A stretch of DNA of 64,000 bases. Source: Modestobacter sp. VKM Ac-2985 (GTDB lineage: Bacteria > Actinomycetota > Actinomycetes > Mycobacteriales > Geodermatophilaceae). Location of the stretch: NCBI RefSeq assembly GCF_026967925.1, contig NZ_JAPVBI010000001.1, forward strand, positions 744,001 through 808,000. Reading direction: 5' to 3'. How positions within the stretch are numbered: the stretch's first letter is position 1; the number at the start of each line of letters is the position of its first letter. Under the pieces are notes generated by a model that had not been told where the DNA came from, ran no database searches, and worked only from the letters and a program-made list of their open reading frames with translations. Below, in pieces: positions 8,754 to 15,845 of the stretch. The position numbers and the translations under genes were made by a program.

Positions 8754-9533
8754 GTGGGGGTGCGCGCGAAGGTCCGGGACGCACTCACCCTCGTCTACGA
8801 GCAGCGGCTGGCGCGCGAGCTGCTCGGGGCCGACACCCCGCGGCACGTCGGCGTGATCATCGACGGGAACCGGCGCTGGGCCCGGGCCATCGGCCTGGAG
8901 GACGTCAGCGAGGGACACCGCCGCGGCGCGGACAAGATCGCCGACCTGCTCTCCTGGTGCGACGAGGCCGGGGTGGAGGTCGTCACCCTCTTCCTGCTCT
9001 CCACCGACAACCTGACCCGCCCGGCTCCTGAGCTCACCCCGTTGCTGCGCATCATCGAGGGCGTCGCCTGTGACCTGGCCGGCCCGGACCGGCGGTGGCA
9101 CCTGCGCGCGGTGGGCGCACTGGAGCTGCTGCCCCCGGAGACCGTCAGCGTCCTGACCCGGGCCGAGCGCGACACCCGGGACCGGCCAGGTGCGACGGTG
9201 AACCTCGCGGTCGGCTACGGCGGCCGCCGGGAGATCGCCGACGCCGTGCGCTCGCTGCTGGCCGAGCACGTCCAGCGGGGGACGACGCTGCCGGAGCTGA
9301 TCGAGGTGCTCGACGCCGACCAGATCGCCGAGCACCTGTACACCCGCGGGCAGCCCGACCCGGACCTGGTGATCCGCACCAGCGGCGAGCAGCGGCTCTC
9401 CGGCTTCCTCACCTGGCAGACCGCCCACTCGGAGTTCTACTTCACCGACGTCTACTGGCCGGAGTTCCGCCGGGTCGACTTCCTGCGGGCGCTGCGTGCC
9501 TACGCCGCCCGGCACCGCCGCTTCGGCGGCTGA
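8754..9533 (+). CDS. cis-prenyltransferase (isoprenyl / Z-farnesyl diphosphate synthase)
   Basis: The 259-residue soluble enzyme condenses isopentenyl diphosphate in Z configuration, feeding undecaprenyl/decaprenyl phosphate synthesis. The catalytic loop 'GVIIDGNRRWA' holds the essential Asp; 'LSTDNLTRP' and the C-terminal 'RTSGEQRLSGFLTWQ' and 'SEFYFTDVYWPEF' segments are family signatures. Actinobacteria often have two such genes, a short-chain Z-FPP synthase (Rv1086-like) and a long-chain one; length and the N-terminal extension suggest the short-chain type, but chain length cannot be fixed here. GTG start. Confidence 0.88.
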   Translation: MGVRAKVRDALTLVYEQRLARELLGADTPRHVGVIIDGNRRWARAIGLEDVSEGHRRGADKIADLLSWCDEAGVEVVTLFLLSTDNLTRPAPELTPLLRIIEGVACDLAGPDRRWHLRAVGALELLPPETVSVLTRAERDTRDRPGATVNLAVGYGGRREIADAVRSLLAEHVQRGTTLPELIEVLDADQIAEHLYTRGQPDPDLVIRTSGEQRLSGFLTWQTAHSEFYFTDVYWPEFRRVDFLRALRAYAARHRRFGG

Positions 9534-9561
9534 CCCGGGCCTCCTCGGGTCGGCGCCCGGG
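9534..9561 (+). terminator. Small GC hairpin after prenyltransferase gene
   Basis: CCCGGGC (9534-9540) pairs with GCCCGGG (9555-9561) right after the stop codon. There is no T-tract. It may slow or end transcription, but such GC stems are common in this genome. Confidence 0.3.
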
Positions 9562-9579
9562 GGCTGACAGACTCGGGGC

Positions 9580-10797
9580 ATGGCAGCCGGCGCGGTCGAC
9601 GTCCCCCTGGAGTACGTGCGGCTGGGGCTGCGCTTCGACCGGCTGGAGCCCGGCTTCGTCGACGCGTACACCGGTGACCAGCGGCTGCGCGCGCAGGTCG
9701 CCGACGAACCGGCGCCGCAGCCGCACCAGCTGCGCGACCAGGCCCGGGCGCTGCTGGCCGAGCTCGACTCCGCCGCCCTGCCGCACCTCCGGACCGCCTA
9801 CCTGCGCGGTCAGCTCACCGGCCTGGAGTGCACGGCCCGCAAGCTGGGCGGTGAGCCGGTCGGCTTCATCGCCGAGGTCGAGGCCTACTTCCAGGTGTCG
9901 GTCGCCCTCGGGGACCCGGCCGAGTACGCCGCCGCGCACGCCGAGCTCGAGCAGCTGCTGCCCGGCAGCGGCTCGCTGGCGGAGCGGTACGCGGTGCACC
10001 GGCGGCGGGAGGAGTGCCCGCCCCAGCGGCTGGAGGAGGCGGTGCACGCGCTGTCCTCCGCGCTCCGCGACCGGGTCCGCGGCCAGTACGGCCTGCCCGA
10101 GGCCGAGACGGTGCGCTATGAGGTGGTCACCGACAAGCCGTGGTCGGGGTTCAACTACTACGAGGGCGACTACCGCTCCCGGGTCGCGATCAACGCCGAC
10201 CTGCCGCACCGGCTCGCGCAGCTGCCGCACCTGGTCGCGCACGAGTCCTACCCGGGGCACCACACCGAGCACTGCCGCAAGGAGCGCGGGCTGGTCGAGC
10301 GCGACCAGCACCTGGAGCACACCGTCTTCCTGGTCAACACCCCCGAGTGCCTGATGGCCGAGGGGCTGGCCGACCTCGGCGTCGAGGCGGCGATCGGCGC
10401 CGGCTGGGGGCCCTGGTCGGCCGACGTCCTCGGTGACCTGGGGCTGCGCTTCGACGGGCACCTGGCCGAGCGGGTCGCCGCCGCGGCTGCGCCGCTGAAC
10501 CGGGTGCGCCAGGACGCCGCGATCCTGCTGCACGACCGCGGCGCCGACCCGGACGTGGTGATCGCGCACCTGCAGCGCTGGGGGCTGGTCAGCCACGACC
10601 GCGCCGTCCAGCAGCTGCGCTTCCTCACCGACCCGCTGTGGCGGGCCTACATCTCCACCTACGTCGAGGGCTACGACCTGCTCTCGACGTGGCTCGCCGC
10701 CCGGCCGGCCGGGCAGCCCGTCGCCGACCGCTTCCTGCGGCTCCTGGACGAGCCGCTGACCCCGGCGGTCGTCGCCGCCGAGCTGGCCGGCGCCTGA
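9580..10797 (+). CDS. DUF885 protein, metallopeptidase-like
   Basis: A 405-residue soluble protein of the DUF885 family, distantly related to zinc metallopeptidases. A zinc-binding helix is visible as 'LVAHESYPGHHTEH' (HExxxxxH-like, near residue 222), with a downstream glutamate segment ('CLMAEGLADLGVEAAIG') as candidate third ligand. No signal peptide is seen, so it probably acts in the cytoplasm. Substrate is unknown; many relatives are annotated only as hypothetical. Start ATG at 9580. The small membrane gene follows after 5 nt. Confidence 0.8.
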   Translation: MAAGAVDVPLEYVRLGLRFDRLEPGFVDAYTGDQRLRAQVADEPAPQPHQLRDQARALLAELDSAALPHLRTAYLRGQLTGLECTARKLGGEPVGFIAEVEAYFQVSVALGDPAEYAAAHAELEQLLPGSGSLAERYAVHRRREECPPQRLEEAVHALSSALRDRVRGQYGLPEAETVRYEVVTDKPWSGFNYYEGDYRSRVAINADLPHRLAQLPHLVAHESYPGHHTEHCRKERGLVERDQHLEHTVFLVNTPECLMAEGLADLGVEAAIGAGWGPWSADVLGDLGLRFDGHLAERVAAAAAPLNRVRQDAAILLHDRGADPDVVIAHLQRWGLVSHDRAVQQLRFLTDPLWRAYISTYVEGYDLLSTWLAARPAGQPVADRFLRLLDEPLTPAVVAAELAGA

Positions 10798-10802
10798 CCC
10801 TC

Positions 10803-10994
10803 GTGGCGGGCGGGACGACGGAGGAGCGGCAGGCCCTGGGGCTCTGGACAGCGGGCTGGATCGCCCTCTTCCTGCTGGCCGGGCTGCTGTGGCTGGGCGA
10901 CGTGGCGCTGCAGTGGCCGGTGCTGCTGGTGCCGGCGGCCTGGGCGATGGTGGTGCTGCGGCCGCGCCGCGAGGGCCGCGGCGCCCGCCGCTGA
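10803..10994 (+). CDS. Small membrane protein, unknown
   Basis: A 63-residue frame starting with GTG 5 nt after the DUF885 stop, so probably co-transcribed. It has two hydrophobic stretches (about residues 13-31 and 35-52) and ends in an Arg-rich tail (RPRREGRGARR), consistent with a two-helix membrane protein with its C-terminus inside. No family is recognised. It is short and could be spurious, but composition and spacing favour a real gene. Confidence 0.55.
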   Translation: MAGGTTEERQALGLWTAGWIALFLLAGLLWLGDVALQWPVLLVPAAWAMVVLRPRREGRGARR

Positions 10995-11055
10995 TCGTCC
11001 GCCGGGAGCGGGACCCGGTCGACTCCTGTCGGTGGGCCGGTGGAGGATCCCCGGC

Positions 11056-12051
11056 GTGATCCACGCCCGCGGGCTCGCCCGCACCTTCCGGAAGAAGAAG
11101 CAGGAGGTGCACGCCGTCGCCGGGGTGGACCTCGACGTCGAGGCCGGCGAGATCGTCGGCTTCCTGGGCCCCAACGGCGCGGGCAAGACCACCACGCTGC
11201 GGATGCTCACCACCCTGCTGACCCCGACCGCCGGCACCGCCACGGTGGCCGGCTGCGACCTGATCGCCGACCCGGTCGGTGTGCGCCGCCGGATCGGCTA
11301 CGTCTCGCAGAGCGGCTCGACCGCGCCCGAGGCCCGCGCCGGGGAGGAGGTCGTCGACCACGCCCGGCTCTACGGGATCAGCACCGAGGAGGCGACCGCC
11401 CGCGGCAAGCAGCTGTTCCGCGAGCTCGACCTCGACGGGCTCTGGGAGCGCCAGCCCAAGGCGATGTCCGGGGGCCAGCGCCGCCGGCTGGACATCGCGC
11501 TGGGCCTGGTGCACGTCCCCGGCCTGGTCTTCCTCGACGAGCCGACCACCGGGCTGGACCCGCAGGCCCGGGCCAACCTGTGGCAGCACATCCGTGGTCT
11601 GCGCGCCGAGCGCGGGACGACGGTGTTCCTGACCACGCACTACCTCGACGAGGCCGACGCGCTCTGCGACCGGATCCTGGTCATCGACTCCGGCCGGATC
11701 GTCGCCTCCGGCACGCCCGACGAGCTCAAGTCCGACGTCGGCGGCGACGTCCTGACCGTCACCGCCGAGCACGCGGACTCGGCCGGGCAGGTCGCCGGTC
11801 TGATGGCCGCCCTGCCCGGGGCCGAGGCGCCCCAGGTCGACGGCCCACGAGTGGTCGGTCGCGCCCCGAACGGCGGGGCTGCCCTGGTCGCGCTGGTCCG
11901 TGAGCTGGACGCCGCCGGCATCGCCGTGGCCGGCATCGAGAGCCGCCGGCCGAGCCTGGACGACGTGTTCCTCGGCCTCACCGGCCGGTCGCTGCGGGAG
12001 ACCGGGGCGCCGGCCGCCGTCCTCGCCGAGCCGCTGGAGGCCACCCGATGA
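11056..12051 (+). CDS. DrrA-like ABC transporter ATPase
   Basis: A 331-residue ATP-binding subunit of the DrrAB (ABC-2) export type. Visible motifs: Walker A GPNGAGKTTT, Q-loop 'YVSQSGST', signature SGGQRRRLDIA, Walker B 'LVFLDEPTTGLD' and the switch His in 'TTHYLDEADAL'. A C-terminal domain (about residues 225-320) follows, as in DrrA. The GTG at 11056 has GGAGG at 11042-11046; the more upstream GTG at 11032 lacks one. It overlaps the permease by 4 nt (ATGA). The substrate may be a drug, lipid or polysaccharide. Confidence 0.92.
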   Translation: MIHARGLARTFRKKKQEVHAVAGVDLDVEAGEIVGFLGPNGAGKTTTLRMLTTLLTPTAGTATVAGCDLIADPVGVRRRIGYVSQSGSTAPEARAGEEVVDHARLYGISTEEATARGKQLFRELDLDGLWERQPKAMSGGQRRRLDIALGLVHVPGLVFLDEPTTGLDPQARANLWQHIRGLRAERGTTVFLTTHYLDEADALCDRILVIDSGRIVASGTPDELKSDVGGDVLTVTAEHADSAGQVAGLMAALPGAEAPQVDGPRVVGRAPNGGAALVALVRELDAAGIAVAGIESRRPSLDDVFLGLTGRSLRETGAPAAVLAEPLEATR

Positions 12052-12857
12052 GCACGATCGCGACCCCGCCGGAGACCCGGCCGACCAGCGCCACCGCGAC
12101 CAGCGACCTGGTCCGGGACACCTACACCGTCTTCGCCCGGGCGATGCGGATGTCGTTGCGCAACCCGGCCTGGCTGGTGATCAGCCTGATGCAGCCGATC
12201 CTGTACATCACGCTGTTCGGCCCGCTGCTGACCTCCGACGCCGTCCAGCTCGGTGCCGGCAACGCCTACCAGGTGTTCGTGCCCGGGATCCTGGTCCAGC
12301 TCGGCATCTTCGGGGCGCTCTTCGTCGGGTTCGGGCTGATCGCCGAGTACCGGGCCGGGGTCATCGAGAGCCAGCGGGTCACCCCGGCCAGCCGCACCGC
12401 GCTGCTGCTGGGGCGGGTGCTGCGCGACGTCGTCGTCCTGCTGGTGCAGGGCACGTTGCTGGTGCTGGTCGCCATCCCGCTGGGGCTGCGCGCGCCGCTG
12501 GTCGGTGTGCTGCTGACCCTGGTGGTCATCGCCCTGCTGGGTGCGGCGTTCGCCTCGGTCTCCTACGCCCTCGCGCTGACGCTGAAGAGCGAGGACGCCT
12601 TCGCGCCGCTGCTCAACGCCGTCGTCCTGCCGGTGCTGCTGCTGTCGGGGATCCTGCTGCCGATGTCGCTGGCCCCCGGCTGGCTGCAGGCGATCAGCGA
12701 CGTGAACCCGCTGAAGCACGTCGTCGAGGGCACCCGCGCCTTCTTCGACGGCGACTACGGCAGCGGCACGGCCTGGTGGGGTGCCGCGCTCACCGTCGCG
12801 ATGGGGGTGGCGGGCTGGTGGTTCGGTGTCCGACGTTTCCGGCAGGAGTCCAGCTGA
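12048..12857 (+). CDS. DrrB-like ABC-2 permease
   Basis: A 269-residue membrane subunit pairing with the upstream ATPase. About six hydrophobic segments are present; the ABC-2 signature region 'SVSYALALTLKSEDAFAPLLNAVVLPV' and the following 'LSGILLPMSLAPGWLQAISDVNP' are typical of DrrB/NodJ-type exporters. The first ~30 residues are a cytoplasmic Thr/Pro-rich tail. It ends the two-gene operon; the next 234 nt before PhoH carry no recognisable gene. Confidence 0.9.
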   Translation: MSTIATPPETRPTSATATSDLVRDTYTVFARAMRMSLRNPAWLVISLMQPILYITLFGPLLTSDAVQLGAGNAYQVFVPGILVQLGIFGALFVGFGLIAEYRAGVIESQRVTPASRTALLLGRVLRDVVVLLVQGTLLVLVAIPLGLRAPLVGVLLTLVVIALLGAAFASVSYALALTLKSEDAFAPLLNAVVLPVLLLSGILLPMSLAPGWLQAISDVNPLKHVVEGTRAFFDGDYGSGTAWWGAALTVAMGVAGWWFGVRRFRQESS

Positions 12858-13091
12858 CGAACGGGAGGTCTCGTCTCACCCCTGTGCGTGTCAAGGGGGT
12901 GTTCCTGTCGGTGTGAGGGCATAGCGTCGGCGGTGGAGGACGAGCTCACCTCGCCCTCCGCGGGAGGCCCGGTTGGTGCGACGCAGTTCGTTCACCAGAG
13001 GGGCCGTGTCCCGGCCCCTGCGCCGGGACCCGGTCACCTTCGAGCCGGGGCGCGCCTTGACACCAGGGTGTCGCTCCACGGGAGCCGATTC
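12858..13091. other. Non-coding gap ahead of phoH-like gene
   Basis: This 234-nt stretch shows no credible gene. It contains a short stem GACACC-AG-GGTGTC close to the phoH-like start, and a run GTGTCAAG followed about 25 nt later by CATAGCGT that could be a promoter. Nothing stronger is visible. Confidence 0.4.
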
Positions 13092-14387
13092 GTGAGCACT
13101 CGCCGTACCTACGTCCTCGACACCTCCGTGCTCCTCTCCGACCCGGGGGCGCTGCTGCGCTTCGACGAGCACGACGTCGTCGTCCCGCTGGTGGTGATCG
13201 GTGAGCTCGAGGACAAGCGTGACCACCCCGAGCTCGGCTGGTTCGCCCGGCAGACCCTGCGGATGCTCGACGACCTCCGGGTGCAGCACGGCCGGCTGGA
13301 CGCACCGCTGCCGGTCGGCGTGCAGGGCGGTTCCCTGCACGTGGAGCTGAACCACAGCGATCCGTCGGTGCTCCCGCCCGGCTTCCGGAACGACAGCAAC
13401 GACAGCCGGATCATGGTCGTCGCGCTCAACCTGCGCAGCGAGGGCCGGGACGTCTGCCTCGTCACCAAGGACGTGCCGCTGCGGGTCAAGGCCGCCGCGG
13501 TGGGGCTGGACACCGAGGAGTACCGCGGGCTGGGCGCGGTCGACACCGGCTGGACCGGGATGACCGAGCTCGCGGTGGAGGAGCCCGACGTCCAGGCGCT
13601 GTACGACGCCGGCACGGTCTTCCTGCCTGCCGCCGCGGAGCTGCCCACGCACACCGGGCTGGTGCTGCTCTCCGGCCGGGGGTCCGCGCTGGGCCGGGTG
13701 ACCCCGGACAAGCAGGTGCGGCTGGTCCGCGGCGACCGGGACGCCTTCGGCCTGCACGGGCGCTCCGCCGAGCAGCGGATCGCCCTCGACCTGCTGCTCG
13801 ACCCCGAGATCGGCATCGTCTCGATGGGCGGCCGGGCCGGCACCGGCAAGTCGGCGCTGGCGCTGTGCGCCGGGCTCGAGTCGGTGATGGAGCGGCGGGC
13901 GCACAAGAAGGTCGTGATCTTCCGGCCGCTGTACGCCGTCGGCGGGCAGGAGCTCGGCTACCTGCCGGGCAGCGAGGGCGAGAAGATGGCGCCCTGGGCA
14001 CAGGCGGTGTTCGACACGCTGGGTGCCCTGGTCTCCGGTGACGTCGTCGAGGAGATCGTGGCCCGCGGGCTGATCGAGGTGCTGCCGCTGACCCACATCC
14101 GCGGCCGCTCGCTGCACGACTCGTTCGTGATAGTCGACGAGGCGCAGTCGCTGGAGCGCGGGGTGCTGCTCACCGTGCTCTCCCGGCTGGGCACCAACTC
14201 CCGCGTCGTCCTCACCCACGACGTCGCGCAGCGGGACAACCTCCGGGTCGGCCGGCACGACGGCGTCACCGCGGTGATCGACCGCCTGAAGGGCCACCCG
14301 CTGTTCGCCCACGTGACCCTGACCCGCTCCGAGCGCTCCCCGATCGCCGCCCTGGTGACCGAGATGCTGGAAGACCTCCCCCTCTGA
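13092..14387 (+). CDS. PIN-PhoH fusion (PhoH2-type) ATPase
   Basis: A 431-residue two-domain protein. The N-terminal PIN nuclease domain starts '[12 protein letters not shown]' with the catalytic Asp and continues with '[16 protein letters not shown]' and '[12 protein letters not shown]'. The C-terminal PhoH ATPase has Walker [11 protein letters not shown] (about residue 245) and Walker B '[12 protein letters not shown]'. PIN-PhoH proteins (PhoH2 of mycobacteria) unwind and cut RNA. The GTG at 13092 begins just before the PIN beta strand; a GTG eight codons upstream at 13068 is an alternative. Transcription converges on the DUF559 gene. Confidence 0.9.
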   Translation: MSTRRTYVLDTSVLLSDPGALLRFDEHDVVVPLVVIGELEDKRDHPELGWFARQTLRMLDDLRVQHGRLDAPLPVGVQGGSLHVELNHSDPSVLPPGFRNDSNDSRIMVVALNLRSEGRDVCLVTKDVPLRVKAAAVGLDTEEYRGLGAVDTGWTGMTELAVEEPDVQALYDAGTVFLPAAAELPTHTGLVLLSGRGSALGRVTPDKQVRLVRGDRDAFGLHGRSAEQRIALDLLLDPEIGIVSMGGRAGTGKSALALCAGLESVMERRAHKKVVIFRPLYAVGGQELGYLPGSEGEKMAPWAQAVFDTLGALVSGDVVEEIVARGLIEVLPLTHIRGRSLHDSFVIVDEAQSLERGVLLTVLSRLGTNSRVVLTHDVAQRDNLRVGRHDGVTAVIDRLKGHPLFAHVTLTRSERSPIAALVTEMLEDLPL

Positions 14388-14433
14388 GGTGGAGCCCCCC
14401 GGCCCCCGGGCCGGCCGGGCCTGCCCGGGTTGG

Positions 14434-14511
14434 CCCCGCATTGCACGCCGTTCGTCTGGATCGCACGTGCTGCAGCACGTGCATCGTGACCACAACGCGT
14501 GCAATGCGGGG
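14434..14511. repeat. Nested palindrome, 3' side of DUF559 gene
   Basis: A 15-bp perfect inverted repeat (14434-14448 with 14497-14511) encloses a separate 20-bp perfect palindrome (14463-14482, core CTGCAG). With one bulged base the outer arm extends to a TGCACGCGTT-like end. The structure ends one base before the DUF559 stop codon and lies between convergent genes, so it could serve as a two-way terminator. Its outer arm shares the TGCACGCGTT / AACGCGTGCA core with the hairpin at 15524-15593. Confidence 0.75.
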
Positions 14512-14512
14512 T

Positions 14513-15439
14513 TCAGCGGGTGGCGCGGGTCAGGGCGCGGAGCCACCTGGACACCAGGGCATCGGGTGTGGCCAGGTCGTCCCACACCCAGCGCACGACG
14601 GTCCAACCCTCGTCTCGGAGAGCGTCCTCCCGTCGCTTCTCCTCGAACACGGCGTCCCCGGCGTCCTGCCCGGGCCGGAGCAGTCGCCCGTACTTGACCC
14701 GCCCGTCGAACTCACCGAGCAGTCGCTCGTGCTGCCAACCGAAGTCGGTGCGTCCGACCAGCCGCCCGTCGGGCCGTCGCACATCGACCTGGAGGTCGGG
14801 GAGAGGCAGTCCGGCGTCGATCATCAACGCTCGTGAGCGGCTCTCGCCCACGCTCTCGGACCGGGCGTCGGCGGCGAGCAGGACCCGACGCGCGGATCGG
14901 GTGCCCGGTGTCCCGGCACAGGCGTGCAGCACTGTCATCAGTTCGGCGGGCGTGGTCATCCGTTGCGCCAGCGCCGCATCGGCGACCACGAGCGCCGCTG
15001 CGAACGGGACGGTGCGGGCCACGTCGACGACCGTCCGCGCGACGCTGGTGACCGCGATCCCGCCGTGCAGCACGACGTCGTCCTCGCCGAGCCGGGCGAC
15101 GTGCGACCTCAGCCGGTTCTCGTCCGCGCTGCGTGCTGGAGGCCGGCGGGTGACGTGCACCTGTCGCAACGCCAGCCCCCACAGCGGCAGACCGTGCAGC
15201 GCCGCTGCAGATCCGTGGCTGACGACGGCCGGCTGGCGCAGGCCGGCGAGGGTGGCCCGGACCGCCAGCAGGTGCCTGGCACGTTGGGGCAGCGCGGTCG
15301 GGGCCACCAGGTAGGCGCCGCGCTGCAAGGTGGACCACTGGCCTCGGCGGCGCCGCCGCCTGATCTCGTCGTCGACGAGCCCGGCGGCGAGGGCCTGTGG
15401 TCGCAGGACGAGGCGGGGGAGCGGGTCGGCCGGTTCCAT
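14513..15439 (-). CDS. DUF559 endonuclease-like protein with N-terminal AbiEi-type region
   Basis: A 308-residue actinobacterial protein of the type often annotated as type IV toxin-antitoxin AbiEi antitoxin or DUF559 endonuclease. The N-terminal half contains a winged-helix-like region (QRGAYLVAPTALPQRA, then SHGSAAALHGLPLWG). The C-terminal half resembles the Vsr/DUF559 PD-(D/E)xK fold: GRTDFGW with the Asp, LLGEFDGRVKYG with Glu/Asp, and a final RWVWDDL strand. The ATG at 15439 is chosen by domain start; no strong ribosome site is visible. No toxin partner lies beside it. Related hairpins bracket the gene on both sides. Confidence 0.75.
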   Translation of the reverse strand: MEPADPLPRLVLRPQALAAGLVDDEIRRRRRRGQWSTLQRGAYLVAPTALPQRARHLLAVRATLAGLRQPAVVSHGSAAALHGLPLWGLALRQVHVTRRPPARSADENRLRSHVARLGEDDVVLHGGIAVTSVARTVVDVARTVPFAAALVVADAALAQRMTTPAELMTVLHACAGTPGTRSARRVLLAADARSESVGESRSRALMIDAGLPLPDLQVDVRRPDGRLVGRTDFGWQHERLLGEFDGRVKYGRLLRPGQDAGDAVFEEKRREDALRDEGWTVVRWVWDDLATPDALVSRWLRALTRATR

Positions 15440-15523
15440 GACCACACCGTGCTGGGTGGCGACGCCCCGATGCCCGCCTCTCGACGATCTGGGGACGCGG
15501 CCCACCGCTGTGGACGGTGCGCA

Positions 15524-15593
15524 GCTCTGCACGCGTTCTGCACGGTCTGCTCGCGCTGCGGCACGAGCAAAGTGCACGAAACGCGTGCAGAGC
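15524..15593. repeat. Hairpin on 5' side of DUF559 gene, related to 14434-14511
   Basis: A 14-bp perfect inverted repeat (15524-15537 with 15580-15593) encloses smaller stems: TGCAC/GTGCA (15539-15543 with 15572-15576) and TGCTCG/CGAGCA (15548-15553 with 15564-15569). Arms carry the TGCACGCGTT / AACGCGTGCA core seen in the hairpin at the other end of the DUF559 gene. It also lies just after the last gene of the flagellar operon, so a terminator function is an alternative. Confidence 0.75.
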
Positions 15594-15611
15594 GGCGGCG
15601 GTGTGGCCCGG

Positions 15612-15845
15612 TCAGGTCGGGGTGGCGGGCTGGTCTTCCGGTGCCGTGCGGCTCGGTCGGGTCGGGGGCGGTGGGGTGGTGGCCCAGCGGAGCAGGCCGA
15701 CCGCGACCCAGGCCGCGCCCAGGCACCACAGCAGGCGGACGGTGACGTCGTCGAGGGAGAAGTCACCGCGCAGTCCCAGCAGGAACACCGGGATGGCCAG
15801 CACGAAGCCGGTCACCACGACGTCCCTGCGGAACGGGCTGATCAC
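15612..15845 (-). CDS. Small two-helix membrane protein ending the flagellar operon
   Basis: A 77-residue protein whose GTG overlaps the stop of the FlhF-like gene (GTGA). It has two hydrophobic helices (about residues 9-26 and 34-54), then a Pro/Thr-rich tail. No family is recognised. Its position after fliM-to-flhF suggests a role in, or passenger transcription with, the flagellar export apparatus. The hairpin at 15524-15593 follows the stop. Confidence 0.65.
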   Translation of the reverse strand: MISPFRRDVVVTGFVLAIPVFLLGLRGDFSLDDVTVRLLWCLGAAWVAVGLLRWATTPPPPTRPSRTAPEDQPATPT

